64,000 nt of DNA from Pseudonocardia halophobica (GTDB lineage Bacteria; Actinomycetota; Actinomycetes; Mycobacteriales; Pseudonocardiaceae): NCBI RefSeq assembly GCF_027922425.1, contig NZ_BSFQ01000008.1:62001-126000 (forward strand). Reading direction: 5' to 3'. The translations under genes were made by a program, and so were the position numbers. Positions 54,201 through 61,605 of this stretch are shown one piece after another (position 1 is the first letter of the stretch; each line of letters opens with the position of its first letter). Below the pieces are notes generated by a model. That model worked only from the letters and a program-made list of their open reading frames with translations, did not search any database and was not told where the DNA came from.

Positions 54201-54593
54201 ATGTCGGTTCCAGCGAGGCAGCCGGCCGAGGTCGATGCCGATGACATAACCGAGACCATGCGCAGTGCGCTCGAAGCGAAGGTGCATGCCGCGGAGGCGC
54301 AGACTCGGGCGATAGCCGTGATTGAGCAGGCGCAAGCGGTACGAAGGGCGGCTCAGTCGTTGCGGGCGGACATCAGGGCGGCTCATTCGCGGGGTGCAGC
54401 GTTGGATGGTGCGAGGTGCCCTGGCCGGCGGTCTGGAACCAGGGACCAGCCGGTGGCCAGGGCACCTCGCGGGGCGCTGGGCTCGTCTATGCGTGGGAAG
54501 TTCGGCGATTCCACGCTCGGAGGCCCATGGCTCCCGTCCTCCGCCCGACCCGGTCGGAGGAGTTGGGTGACGTTGACGCCCCAGCTCGGTTAG
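54201..54593 (+). CDS. Possible small helical protein
   Basis: 130 codons from the ATG at 54201. The first 65 residues (ADDITETMRSALEAKVHAAE then VIEQAQAVRRAAQSLRADIR) look like a genuine helical protein, but the second half is encoded by a 60-bp stem-loop region and looks arbitrary. No ribosome-binding site. The end meets the convergent small gene at 54590. May be a truncated or decayed gene. Confidence 0.35.
   Translation: MSVPARQPAEVDADDITETMRSALEAKVHAAEAQTRAIAVIEQAQAVRRAAQSLRADIRAAHSRGAALDGARCPGRRSGTRDQPVARAPRGALGSSMRGKFGDSTLGGPWLPSSARPGRRSWVTLTPQLG
54411..54470. repeat. 60-bp stem-loop with 16-bp perfect arms
   Basis: Arms GCGAGGTGCCCTGGCC (54411-54426) and its exact complement (54455-54470) around a 28-nt loop that can form a weaker inner hairpin. 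Not near a gene end other than the doubtful 54201-54593 frame. Could be a single-strand origin for rolling-circle replication, a transcription stop or a folded RNA. Confidence 0.6.
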
Positions 54594-54832
54594 ACCGGGT
54601 CGGTCTTGGTGGTGGGCTGGTAGTTCGGGGTCCGCCCAGTGACGGGGCCTTGGCCGCGGCGTGCGACCCGTTCGCGGCGCATCTGCCGGCCACGCTGAAC
54701 GCCGGTGAGCTTGCCGCTCTCGCCTGGCTCGGCGTCAGGTTGGCGCGGAGATGGTTCCTTCTGCTGCTCGGCAGGTTGGCCGTGGCGGGTGCGCTTGCGG
54801 CGCAGACGGCGGCCGTCCTCGATGCCGCTCAC
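54590..54832 (-). CDS. Small basic protein of unknown function
   Basis: 80 residues. Starts at a GTG overlapping the stop of the upstream gene (GTGA), which is the main reason to accept it. Basic, Arg/Pro/Gln-rich (RRLRRKRTRHGQPAEQQKEP), probably disordered; could bind nucleic acid. Last gene of the minus-strand block. Confidence 0.5.
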   Translation of the reverse strand: MSGIEDGRRLRRKRTRHGQPAEQQKEPSPRQPDAEPGESGKLTGVQRGRQMRRERVARRGQGPVTGRTPNYQPTTKTDPV

Positions 54833-55797
54833 CACTCGGTCCCGGTGCGGCGGCGCAGGCCCTTGCTGTTCCGGTCGGCATTGACGATCGCGGCGACTCG
54901 GGCAGGGGTGGCCTTGCTGCGCCCCTGGCCGGGGTGGAGCTCGTCGGGCGCGATCTGAGGCTTGTACGGGTCCTGGTGCGGCCGCACGGTGATGACCTGG
55001 TTGGGCCGGACCGGGGCGGGCTTACTGGCGTCATGGTCGGTCTGTGCCCGGGTCTCGACGGTGACCGGGTCGGCGATGTCCACGCCGTCGAGCTGGAGCA
55101 CTCGGAACATGAGCGCGGTGTCGTCGTCGGGCAGGTCCACGGGCGGGCCGGCGACGGGGAACGCGGCGGCGGCTTCCTTGGGCCACCATCCGAGGTCGCT
55201 GCCGGGCTTACGGCCCCACCGGGGCACCGGCCGGCCACCTTCACGTTCGGGGACGCTGCCGACCACGGCGAGGTGGATCAGGTCGGCGTGGGCCTTGCGC
55301 AGGGTGCGGTAGCGGGCCGCGGACTCGCGGATGGCGCGCAGCGCGGCTGCGGCATCGGGGCCGGCGTCGACGGCCTGCTCGGCGGTGCGGGCATCGCCGA
55401 GGTTGGCGGCGGCGGCGCGAGCCGCGGTCAGGAGCTCGTCGAGCTCGGCGCGGAGGACGTCGAGCGCGAAGTCGACGTGTTCCTCGATCAGCTCGTCGGC
55501 GCGGTGATTGACCTCGGCGGCGGCCAGGCGCAGAGCGGTGGCGCCGGCCTTGAGGCGCTCGCCGGCCTGGGCGGCGTCGAAGGCTTGGACGTGGAGGTCG
55601 TCGGGGAGCTTCTTCCCGTCGGTCGCGGTGGTCGCGAGGTCGTTGGCCAGGGCGCGGGTGGCGCCGGCGCCTTCGGGTCCGCGGGCGCGGCGGGCGAGGT
55701 CCTCGGCGTGCTCGAGGAGCCGTTGACGGGCGGTGGTGGCGTCGCGGTAGCCGGGGATGGCGTCGAGGGCGCGGTCAAGGAGCTGGTTGGTCGGCAC
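54829..55797 (-). CDS. Coiled-coil protein of unknown function
   Basis: 322 residues, GTG start with AGGAGGAAA upstream. Residues about 1-180 are strongly helical (LLDRALDAIPGYRDATTARQ, HRADELIEEHVDFALDVLRA), followed by VGSVPEREGGRPVPRWGRKP and a proline-rich C-terminal half. No domain recognised. Placed 36 bp after the WhiB-like gene, in the same direction. Confidence 0.7.
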   Translation of the reverse strand: MPTNQLLDRALDAIPGYRDATTARQRLLEHAEDLARRARGPEGAGATRALANDLATTATDGKKLPDDLHVQAFDAAQAGERLKAGATALRLAAAEVNHRADELIEEHVDFALDVLRAELDELLTAARAAAANLGDARTAEQAVDAGPDAAAALRAIRESAARYRTLRKAHADLIHLAVVGSVPEREGGRPVPRWGRKPGSDLGWWPKEAAAAFPVAGPPVDLPDDDTALMFRVLQLDGVDIADPVTVETRAQTDHDASKPAPVRPNQVITVRPHQDPYKPQIAPDELHPGQGRSKATPARVAAIVNADRNSKGLRRRTGTEW

Positions 55798-55833
55798 GGG
55801 TTTCCTCCTGGTTGCGTGTGTCGTGGCTGGTGG

Positions 55834-56151
55834 TCATGCGGCGCCGCGGCGGACGTGTGGCAGGCCGTGAGCGCGGCCGGCCCAGATGCCGACGCGGAAT
55901 CGCTCGGGCAGTTCGGCGGCGATCTGGGCGCACGTTGTCGAGGCGGGGCAGTCGGCGCAGCGGGCGGCGGCGCGGGTGAGGCGTGCGGCGTGCTGGTCGT
56001 GGGTTTCGCCGGGGAGCGGGTCGACGTCGTGTTCGGGGGCGAGGCCGGCGCAGCGGGCGCCCGGCAGTGCTGGGCCGGCGAGCAGGTCCGCGAGTAGGTC
56101 GGGGACGGCGCGGCGGGTGCGGACCTCGGTGCGGTTGAGCGACGGGGTCAT
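55834..56151 (-). CDS. WhiB-like iron-sulfur transcription factor
   Basis: 105 residues from ATG 56151 (ATGA overlap with the upstream gene). Four cysteines C34, C65, C68 and C74 in the WhiB spacing C-xn-C-x2-C-x5-C to hold a [4Fe-4S] cluster, then the turn VGIWAG and a basic tail. WhiB proteins bind the housekeeping sigma factor and respond to redox or NO. Likely regulates element genes in response to stress (inference). Confidence 0.92.
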   Translation of the reverse strand: MTPSLNRTEVRTRRAVPDLLADLLAGPALPGARCAGLAPEHDVDPLPGETHDQHAARLTRAAARCADCPASTTCAQIAAELPERFRVGIWAGRAHGLPHVRRGAA

Positions 56152-56429
56152 GTCGGGCTCCTCGTGTCGTCGGGCCATCGGTGCGGAAGCACTGGTCGGC
56201 GGTACAGGGGGTGGCCGCGCTGGCGGCGCAGGAGCGCGGCCCAGGCGAGCGGTCCGACGGTGTCGGGGTGCACGGCCAGGGCGAGGAGGTCGGCGCGGAA
56301 GTCGGCGACGGTGCCGATGCCGGCGAGCTGACCGCGGCGGTAGAGCGGGCCGATGAGGATGTCGTCGTCGAGCTGGGCGAGCAGCTGCAGCGTGCGGCGG
56401 ATCGCCGGCCAGTCCGTGCGGCGGGTCAT
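56148..56429 (-). CDS. Small protein of unknown function
   Basis: 93 residues. ATG at 56429 gives an ATGA overlap with the preceding gene; another ATG lies two codons upstream. Sequence DWPAIRRTLQLLAQLDDDIL and VADFRADLLALAVHPDTVGP. No family recognised. Coupled to both neighbours by four-base overlaps. Confidence 0.65.
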   Translation of the reverse strand: MTRRTDWPAIRRTLQLLAQLDDDILIGPLYRRGQLAGIGTVADFRADLLALAVHPDTVGPLAWAALLRRQRGHPLYRRPVLPHRWPDDTRSPT

Positions 56430-56788
56430 CGACATCTCGGCGGGACGAGGGTCGAGGAGTGCACGGGGCGGCCGGTCTGGTCGAGGTCAACGTAGAACGG
56501 CGGGTACGTGTGGCGGTCGTGGCCGAGGAACTCGCGGTCACCCGCGGCGGTAGCGACGGGGGTGCCGTCCTCGTGGCGCCAAATGGGCCAGCGGCCGCGG
56601 TGCGGTCGGGCGGGCTGGCCGTCGAGCGGGCCACCGATGTAGACCTCTTCCGTCCGGGACGGGGTCAGCTCTGAGGTGGTCCTCCAGTCAGTGACCCCGT
56701 CCCCATAGGGGGGGACGGGGGACGGGGTCACGCTGACCCCGTCCGGGACGGGGTGGGACGGGGTGGGACGGGGTCGGTCGGTGGTCAT
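56426..56788 (-). CDS. Small protein of unknown function with iteron-bearing 5' end
   Basis: 120 residues from the ATG overlapping the stop of the DnaB-like gene. The part VYIGGPLDGQPARPHRGRWP through the end looks like a folded small protein of the type found in actinophages and ICEs. The first 45 or so residues are Pro/Thr/Ser-rich and are encoded by the GGACGGGGT repeats, so that stretch may serve DNA functions first. Start could lie further inside. Confidence 0.6.
   Translation of the reverse strand: MTTDRPRPTPSHPVPDGVSVTPSPVPPYGDGVTDWRTTSELTPSRTEEVYIGGPLDGQPARPHRGRWPIWRHEDGTPVATAAGDREFLGHDRHTYPPFYVDLDQTGRPVHSSTLVPPRCR
56656..56774. repeat. Iteron-like cluster of GGGACGGGGT repeats
   Basis: Direct copies at 56656-56667, 56719-56730 and three in perfect tandem at 56745-56774 (10-bp period), inverted copies TGACCCCGTCC at 56692-56703 and 56734-56744. 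The tandem part has many runs of three or four G and could form a G-quadruplex on the plus strand. Located beside the DnaB-like ATPase gene; may be an origin or operator. Confidence 0.7.
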
Positions 56789-58326
56789 GCTGCGGACTCC
56801 TCGAAGGGCTTCACGAGGCGGTGGTTCTTGGCTCCGCGCGGCCCGTCCTCTTCGACGACGAAGCCCTCGTCGACGAGGGCGGCGAGGGCGGCGCGGGTAT
56901 CGGCGGCGCGCCGGCCGCGGACCCGGTCGGTGATCTCTGTCTTGGACAGCGGGCGTGGCGCGCCGGCGAGCGCAGCGGCGACCTTGGCCATCAGGGCGGT
57001 TGGGCGGAAGGTCGACAGCTCCTCGCCGCGGTGGTGGGGAGACACGAGGCTGGCGTCGAGGACGGGCCGGCCGTCGACGACGACGCTCTCCAGGGTCAGG
57101 TCGGCGAACCAGTGCAGGCCGTCGCGTGCGGGGAGCGCGTGCTGGCGAAGCTGTGCGGGTCGGTCCTTGGCGACGTAGACGGTTGATCGGCCGGTGACAC
57201 CGATCCCGAACGGGGTGCGGTTCTCCAGGACGTAGGCCGCGCCGTTGAGGCCGGCGAGCTTGTGCTGACCGCCGATCGAGTAGCGGCCGCGGCCCTCGCG
57301 GTCCTTGGTGACGTGGTCGAGGTCGACGACGGCCGGTCCGCGGTCGGCGATCCAGCGGGGCAGCATCGCCCCGAACCTGGCGATGTCGCCGTTGTCGATG
57401 AGCTCCATGCCGTGGAGGGTCATCGCCTCGGTGACGCCGTCGAGGACCACGAGGGTCGGATCGAAGTGCTCGAGCAGGTCGGCGAGGATCGCGCGGTTGC
57501 GTCCGACGTTGATTGCCTCCATCGGGCGGACGTAGGCGAACCCGTGGCGGATGGCGTCGGGGTCGGCGCCCAGGGCGAGCAGGCGGCCGACGACGCCACC
57601 CTCGTCGTCCTCGAAGTCGAGGTAGACCACCGAGTGCCCACGATCGAGTTCGATCCGTGCGGCGAGCAGCGCGAACCAGCTCTTGCCGGCCTCTGACTCG
57701 GCCGAGACGCTGTGAACGCGGCCGGGGTAGAACAGGCCGACGCCGTCCGCGCGCCGGCTGACCGTCGGCTGAGCCGGCCGGTACGTGCCATCGAGGACGG
57801 CGGTGAGGTCGACGGCTGCCCAGGAGGTCGCCGGCCGGTCCCGGAGGGTGCTGCCGGCGGCGAGCTTCGCGGCGGCGTCGGCGACCAGGTCGTCGACGTC
57901 ATCGAACCCGGTGCCGGCTTGCCGGACGCGTTGCAGCGCCAGGGTGAGTTCTTCGATCGCGCGCCGTTTCCTGGCCTGTGCGGCAACGATCTCGGCGTGG
58001 AACGCCGCGCTGGCCGGCGTTGAGACCGAAGCGATGAGCGTGTGCAGGTAGGGAAGGCCACCGACACGCGCGAGCTGGCCCCGGCTGTCCAGCTCGTGGC
58101 CGACAGTGACCGCATCGGCGGGGTCGCCGCGGTGGTGGAGGTCGACGATCGCGGCGAAGACGTCGGCATGCGCGGGCCGGTAGAAGTCGCGTGGTTCGAG
58201 CTGCTGCAGCACGTCGTCGATCGCAGCGCGGCTGAGCAGCATTGATCCGAGGACGCTCTGTTCGGCCGGGACGTCGGCCGGCGGGAGCTGCTCGACCGGA
58301 GCTGCTCTATCTGCAGCTGCGGTCAT
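56785..58326 (-). CDS. DnaB N-domain / AAA ATPase fusion protein
   Basis: 513 residues from ATG 58326 (GGAGG 8 nt upstream, ATGA overlap with the preceding gene). Residues about 18-120 resemble the DnaB helicase N-terminal domain (PAEQSVLGSMLLSRAAIDDV); about 195-400 a RecA/RepA-type ATPase with Walker A SAESEAGKSW (K215) and Walker B LVVLDGV; the C-terminus has a winged-helix-like segment (RPLSKTEITDRVRGRRAADT). Such proteins are common in actinophages and ICEs and probably act in replication or primer loading; not a full replicative helicase. Confidence 0.85.
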   Translation of the reverse strand: MTAAADRAAPVEQLPPADVPAEQSVLGSMLLSRAAIDDVLQQLEPRDFYRPAHADVFAAIVDLHHRGDPADAVTVGHELDSRGQLARVGGLPYLHTLIASVSTPASAAFHAEIVAAQARKRRAIEELTLALQRVRQAGTGFDDVDDLVADAAAKLAAGSTLRDRPATSWAAVDLTAVLDGTYRPAQPTVSRRADGVGLFYPGRVHSVSAESEAGKSWFALLAARIELDRGHSVVYLDFEDDEGGVVGRLLALGADPDAIRHGFAYVRPMEAINVGRNRAILADLLEHFDPTLVVLDGVTEAMTLHGMELIDNGDIARFGAMLPRWIADRGPAVVDLDHVTKDREGRGRYSIGGQHKLAGLNGAAYVLENRTPFGIGVTGRSTVYVAKDRPAQLRQHALPARDGLHWFADLTLESVVVDGRPVLDASLVSPHHRGEELSTFRPTALMAKVAAALAGAPRPLSKTEITDRVRGRRAADTRAALAALVDEGFVVEEDGPRGAKNHRLVKPFEESAA

Positions 58327-58523
58327 GCCTGTCGCCTCCGGCGGCAACGGCGTGGCCAGATCCAGCAGGCGCACGCGTCATGTGCATCGAGGTGGTCGAG
58401 GGCCTTCCACAGCGCCAGGGCGGCGACGTCGTCGATTCGGTTACGCTGGCCCTGCCCACCGCCTGGGTTGCTAGTGCTGAGCGCCGGCCGCATGTCCCGC
58501 GGCCGGCGTTCCTGCGTTCTCAT
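58323..58523 (-). CDS. Small protein of unknown function
   Basis: 66 residues from ATG 58523, with ATGA overlaps at both ends. Sequence RNRIDDVAALALWKALDHLD followed by AHDACACWIWPRR. No family recognised. Acceptance rests on coupling to both neighbours. Confidence 0.6.
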   Translation of the reverse strand: MRTQERRPRDMRPALSTSNPGGGQGQRNRIDDVAALALWKALDHLDAHDACACWIWPRRCRRRRQA

Positions 58524-58762
58524 GGCGTGCTCGCCTCCGTCTGGCGAGCGGGTGCGAGGAGCGAAGCGATTCGAGATCGCTGCTCGTTGGTGAGCGGCGG
58601 AGCGGTGGCGAGGACGTTGGCAACGTGCTGCTCGAGGCGCAGCGCGGCCAGCTCGGCGCGGTCGGCGCTCAGGCGCGGATCGTTGGGGTTCTGCTTGGCG
58701 CGACCCGCGATGCGGGCGCGGACGTGGTGGACGTCCTTGGCGAGGGGCGATTCGGTCGTCAC
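58520..58762 (-). CDS. Small helical protein, first gene of the overlapped block
   Basis: 80 residues, GTG start with AAGGGAC about 7 nt upstream. Helical and charged: SADRAELAALRLEQHVANVL. Typical small ICE/phage protein; no family recognised. It begins a chain of genes that overlap by ATGA down to whiB. Confidence 0.65.
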   Translation of the reverse strand: MTTESPLAKDVHHVRARIAGRAKQNPNDPRLSADRAELAALRLEQHVANVLATAPPLTNEQRSRIASLLAPARQTEASTP

Positions 58763-59049
58763 GGGGCTGTCCCTTGTGGGTCAGCGCCTGCGTCCAGCGT
58801 CCACGGGTGGGAGACGGGATCGCAGGCGCGTATGGCCTGGTGATCTCGCTCGACCTGTCGGAGACGCCTGGTCCGTGACGGAAGCTGGCGTCGCCTGGAC
58901 GCCGCTGCACTTCACTAGATCGTTCGGTTCGGGGGTCGCGATTGCGCGATCGCGCGGCGCCTGGCCGTGTGGCGATCGGGACGGTTGACGATCCCGTTCC
59001 CTAGCGGGGTATTCGGTTGTGCCGGTGGACGTTAGCACTCGGTCTGCGA
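58763..59049. promoter_or_regulatory. Intergenic region between recombinase and overlapped block
   Basis: 287 bp without a confident gene. It contains the perfect palindrome GCGCGATCGCGC at 58944-58955. The promoter of the minus-strand block is expected here, but no good -35/-10 pair was found. Confidence 0.45.
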
Positions 59050-59946
59050 TCACGACAAAGGTCCGCGGCGAGGTCCGAGAAGCGAGCCCAGGTGTGCAAC
59101 TACAGCTGCGGCGTGGTCCTGGCTGAACTGCGTATAGATCTGCGTGGTGGCCGGCGAGGAGTGCCCGAGCAGCTCTTGGGTGAGCCGAAGGTCTCGCGAC
59201 AGCTGGTAGATCCGGGTCCCGTAGCGGTGCCGCAGCGAATGGCAGGTGTGCGGGATGCCGAGCTGCCGCAGGTGCGCGTTGACCAGGATCGACACGTGAT
59301 AGCCGGGACGGTCCGGCTGCTGGTCTAGTGCCCAGAGCCGGCCGCGGCGGCCGGTCATGTGCGGTGCCAGCTCGGCGAGCACCTCGGCCGGGAGCGGCAC
59401 CTTGCGAGGCCGGCCGCCCTTGCCCTCCGGGATGTCGAGGATCGGCGGGTCGAGGTGGTCAAGGATGTCCTCGCGGCGCACCTGGTGGATTTCCATCGCG
59501 CGGAGCCCGCAGTAGGAACCGAGGACCAGCCAGGCGCGCATCCGCTGGTCGGCAGTGGTTAGGGCGAGTTCGAGATCGGCCTCGGGGATCGGTCGTGGGC
59601 GGGCATGGGGTCGGCGCGGAAGCGGGATCTCGCGGGTCGGGTCCTCGGTGAGGTAGCCGCGGCGGGCGAGCCAGCCGTAGAAGCTGCGGATGTTCGCGGT
59701 GTAGGACACGCGGGTGGCCTGGGAGAGGCCGCGGTTGACCTGCGCGTCGAGCCACTGCTCGATGTCGGCGGTGGTGGCCTGCAGCAGAGTCCGTGGCGCG
59801 AGGTGGGTGGCAAGGTCGAGCACCCGCATTTCCCGGTTCCTCAAGGTGGGCGGCCTCAGACCGCGGCGTTTCATGTCGCGGATGTGCTCGGCGAGGGCGT
59901 CGCGGTCGGCGGCGTCGAGGATCGAGCGGTCGAAGCGTGGTCTCAT
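59050..59946 (-). CDS. Tyrosine recombinase (Xer-like)
   Basis: 298 residues from ATG 59946, set by an ATGA overlap with a tiny upstream frame. N-terminal SAM-like DNA-binding domain (ATTADIEQWLDAQVNRGLSQ) and catalytic domain with R149, K176, H236-x2-R239 (CHSLRHRYGTR), H262 and Y271 (TTQIYTQF), all present, so it should be active. Compact size and XerC/D likeness suggest dimer resolution or excision; it may alternatively be a second integrase. It sits about 9 kb inside the element. Confidence 0.93.
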   Translation of the reverse strand: MRPRFDRSILDAADRDALAEHIRDMKRRGLRPPTLRNREMRVLDLATHLAPRTLLQATTADIEQWLDAQVNRGLSQATRVSYTANIRSFYGWLARRGYLTEDPTREIPLPRRPHARPRPIPEADLELALTTADQRMRAWLVLGSYCGLRAMEIHQVRREDILDHLDPPILDIPEGKGGRPRKVPLPAEVLAELAPHMTGRRGRLWALDQQPDRPGYHVSILVNAHLRQLGIPHTCHSLRHRYGTRIYQLSRDLRLTQELLGHSSPATTQIYTQFSQDHAAAVVAHLGSLLGPRRGPLS

Positions 59947-60017
59947 CGCCCGGCCGCCCGGAACGTCACTGAGTCGTGCGCTGCGTTGGGGCAGCACGAG
60001 GTGGAACCATCGTTCAT
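59943..60017 (-). CDS. 24-residue leader peptide upstream of recombinase
   Basis: ATG at 60017 with AAGGGAG 6 nt upstream; ends in TGA overlapping the recombinase ATG. Sequence starts MNDGSTSCCPN, with a Cys-Cys pair. Too short for an excisionase; more likely a coupling or leader peptide. Confidence 0.4.
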   Translation of the reverse strand: MNDGSTSCCPNAAHDSVTFRAAGR

Positions 60018-60106
60018 GGGTCAGCTCCCTTGTAGCTGATCAAGGTCCGGGTAGCCGGCGTTGCAGCGCCGGTCCGGGCCGTCCAATCGGGGGCGGGACG
60101 GGTTTC

Positions 60107-61348
60107 TCAGACGGGTCTTGCTGTCACTGGTCGTCGGGGCGCGGGTAGGAACCAGTCCAGACACCGGGCAGTGAGCCAGGCCTTCACGGCGTCGACGCCC
60201 TGGGTTTCGGCGAGGTCGAGCAGCTCGGCCACGTGCAGGCGCACGGCGGGCCATGCCTCGGGGGTGACACCGATGGTGTCCTCGCCGCCCAGGTCCTCGG
60301 CGACGATGTCGTCGTCGGTGCGTTCGGTGCGCAGGCCCGCCCAGGCGCGGAGGTCCCGCGACCAGGACACCTGTCGGCGGTTGAAGCTGGCCTGTTCCCA
60401 CTCCCACCACAGTTCGCAGTCGTCGGCGAGCCCGGTGGCCAGGGCGTCGCGGAGGATCGCGAACGGGGAGCGGTTGCCGTCGCGGCCCTCCTTCGCAGAG
60501 GAGGCGACGACCTCGGCGGTGATCTTCGCGAGGTAGTCGGAGACCTGCTCCAGCGACGCGGCGGTCATCTGCACGGCGCGGACGTCGAGGCCTCCGCGGT
60601 CTTCGACGGCGTCCATGCCGCGGCGAGCCAGGGCGCGCTGCCAGCGGGCGAACCAGCGGCCGCCGAGTTCTTCGGCCATCAGATCTGAGATCGGGCCGTC
60701 GAAGACCGCGAGGGCGTGGACGTGGAGGTGCCAACCGTGCTCGCCGTGGGTGGCTTCGACGACCCGGACCCATCCGAGTAGGCCCCAGGTGTCGCGTTCG
60801 CGTTCGCACTGCCGCCCGGACACGACCGCACCCCAGGCCGCGGACAGCGCGGTCCACAGGTCGGCGAGGCGCTGACCGCGACGGTGCCGCATGGTGAGGG
60901 TGATCAGGTGCGCCGACCCGCGCGCGGCGGCGACCGTGGACAGCACGTCGAGCAGCTCGGCAGAGCGTTCCCCGGCGATCCGGCGGGCGCACACCGGGCA
61001 CGCCCACGGCGACCCGCAAGACTGCAGGCCGGCCAGACCCGCTCGACGACCCTCCGGCGTCTCGGACACCCGCAGCACCGGGCCACCCGCCGCGGTGTGC
61101 GTCACCCGGCCGCAGTGCCGCAGCCGCTTGAGGGACGTCCAGGACCACAACCGTGAGCGCCAGGCGATCGCCTCCGCGCGCCGGTGCCGACGGCGCCTCT
61201 CCCGGTCAGCCACGACGGGCGGCTGACCAGCGGCGGAAGGGGCGTCCGCAGGAGTACCAAGGGTCGCGGCCTTCGGCCGCTCCCGGCCGCCCGCTCCCGC
61301 CTCCGGCGTCGCGGCGGCCGGACGGCCAGGCCTCACCGTGGAGCTCAT
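60107..61348 (-). CDS. repSA: RepSA-type rolling-circle replication initiator
   Basis: 413 residues from ATG 61348 (ATGA overlap with the upstream small gene). Zinc-finger cysteines C111, C117 and C120 (CGSPWACPVC), the HUH-type metal motif GWHLHVHAL (H207, H209, H211) and the catalytic tyrosine region DYLAK (Y272). These are the initiator proteins of pSAM2-type elements, which nick the double-strand origin. It implies the excised element replicates by rolling circle. Confidence 0.92.
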   Translation of the reverse strand: MSSTVRPGRPAAATPEAGAGGRERPKAATLGTPADAPSAAGQPPVVADRERRRRHRRAEAIAWRSRLWSWTSLKRLRHCGRVTHTAAGGPVLRVSETPEGRRAGLAGLQSCGSPWACPVCARRIAGERSAELLDVLSTVAAARGSAHLITLTMRHRRGQRLADLWTALSAAWGAVVSGRQCERERDTWGLLGWVRVVEATHGEHGWHLHVHALAVFDGPISDLMAEELGGRWFARWQRALARRGMDAVEDRGGLDVRAVQMTAASLEQVSDYLAKITAEVVASSAKEGRDGNRSPFAILRDALATGLADDCELWWEWEQASFNRRQVSWSRDLRAWAGLRTERTDDDIVAEDLGGEDTIGVTPEAWPAVRLHVAELLDLAETQGVDAVKAWLTARCLDWFLPAPRRPVTARPV

Positions 61349-61605
61349 CGGACACGCTCCCCGCGGGATGCCTCCGGCGGCCCTGCCGGGGGCACCTCGG
61401 CTCCGGGCAGGGGGAGCCGCTCCCTGCCCATCACGTCGGCCCCGGAGGGCAGCACGGCCGGCGCACGACCCGCGAGCACGCGCAGGCGGGTGGCGGTGGC
61501 GTGGGCGGGTCGCGGGCCGCACACCGGCCGTGCCGGAGCAGGCTCGCCGACGTGACGGGCAGGGAGCTTGAGCAGGACCACCGCGAGGATCAGCAGGGGG
61601 ATCAC
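61345..61605 (-). CDS. Small membrane protein
   Basis: 86 residues from the GTG overlapping the translocase stop (GTGA). One hydrophobic segment at the N-terminus (IPLLILAVVLLKL), then a Pro/Ala/Arg-rich tail. The stop overlaps the repSA start. Function unknown; may help anchor transfer proteins. Confidence 0.6.
   Translation of the reverse strand: MIPLLILAVVLLKLPARHVGEPAPARPVCGPRPAHATATRLRVLAGRAPAVLPSGADVMGRERLPLPGAEVPPAGPPEASRGERVR

Noticed and set aside
58763..59049. Attachment site in a tRNA gene next to the tyrosine recombinase
   Set aside because: No tRNA-like 3' end or T-arm sequence is visible, and both flanks are element-type genes.
58781..59053. 90-codon minus-strand frame that overlaps the tyrosine recombinase stop as GTGA
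   Set aside because: The overlap is suggestive, but the product is low-complexity, uses rare codons (CTA, AGG, AGA) and contains the palindrome region; treated as non-coding.
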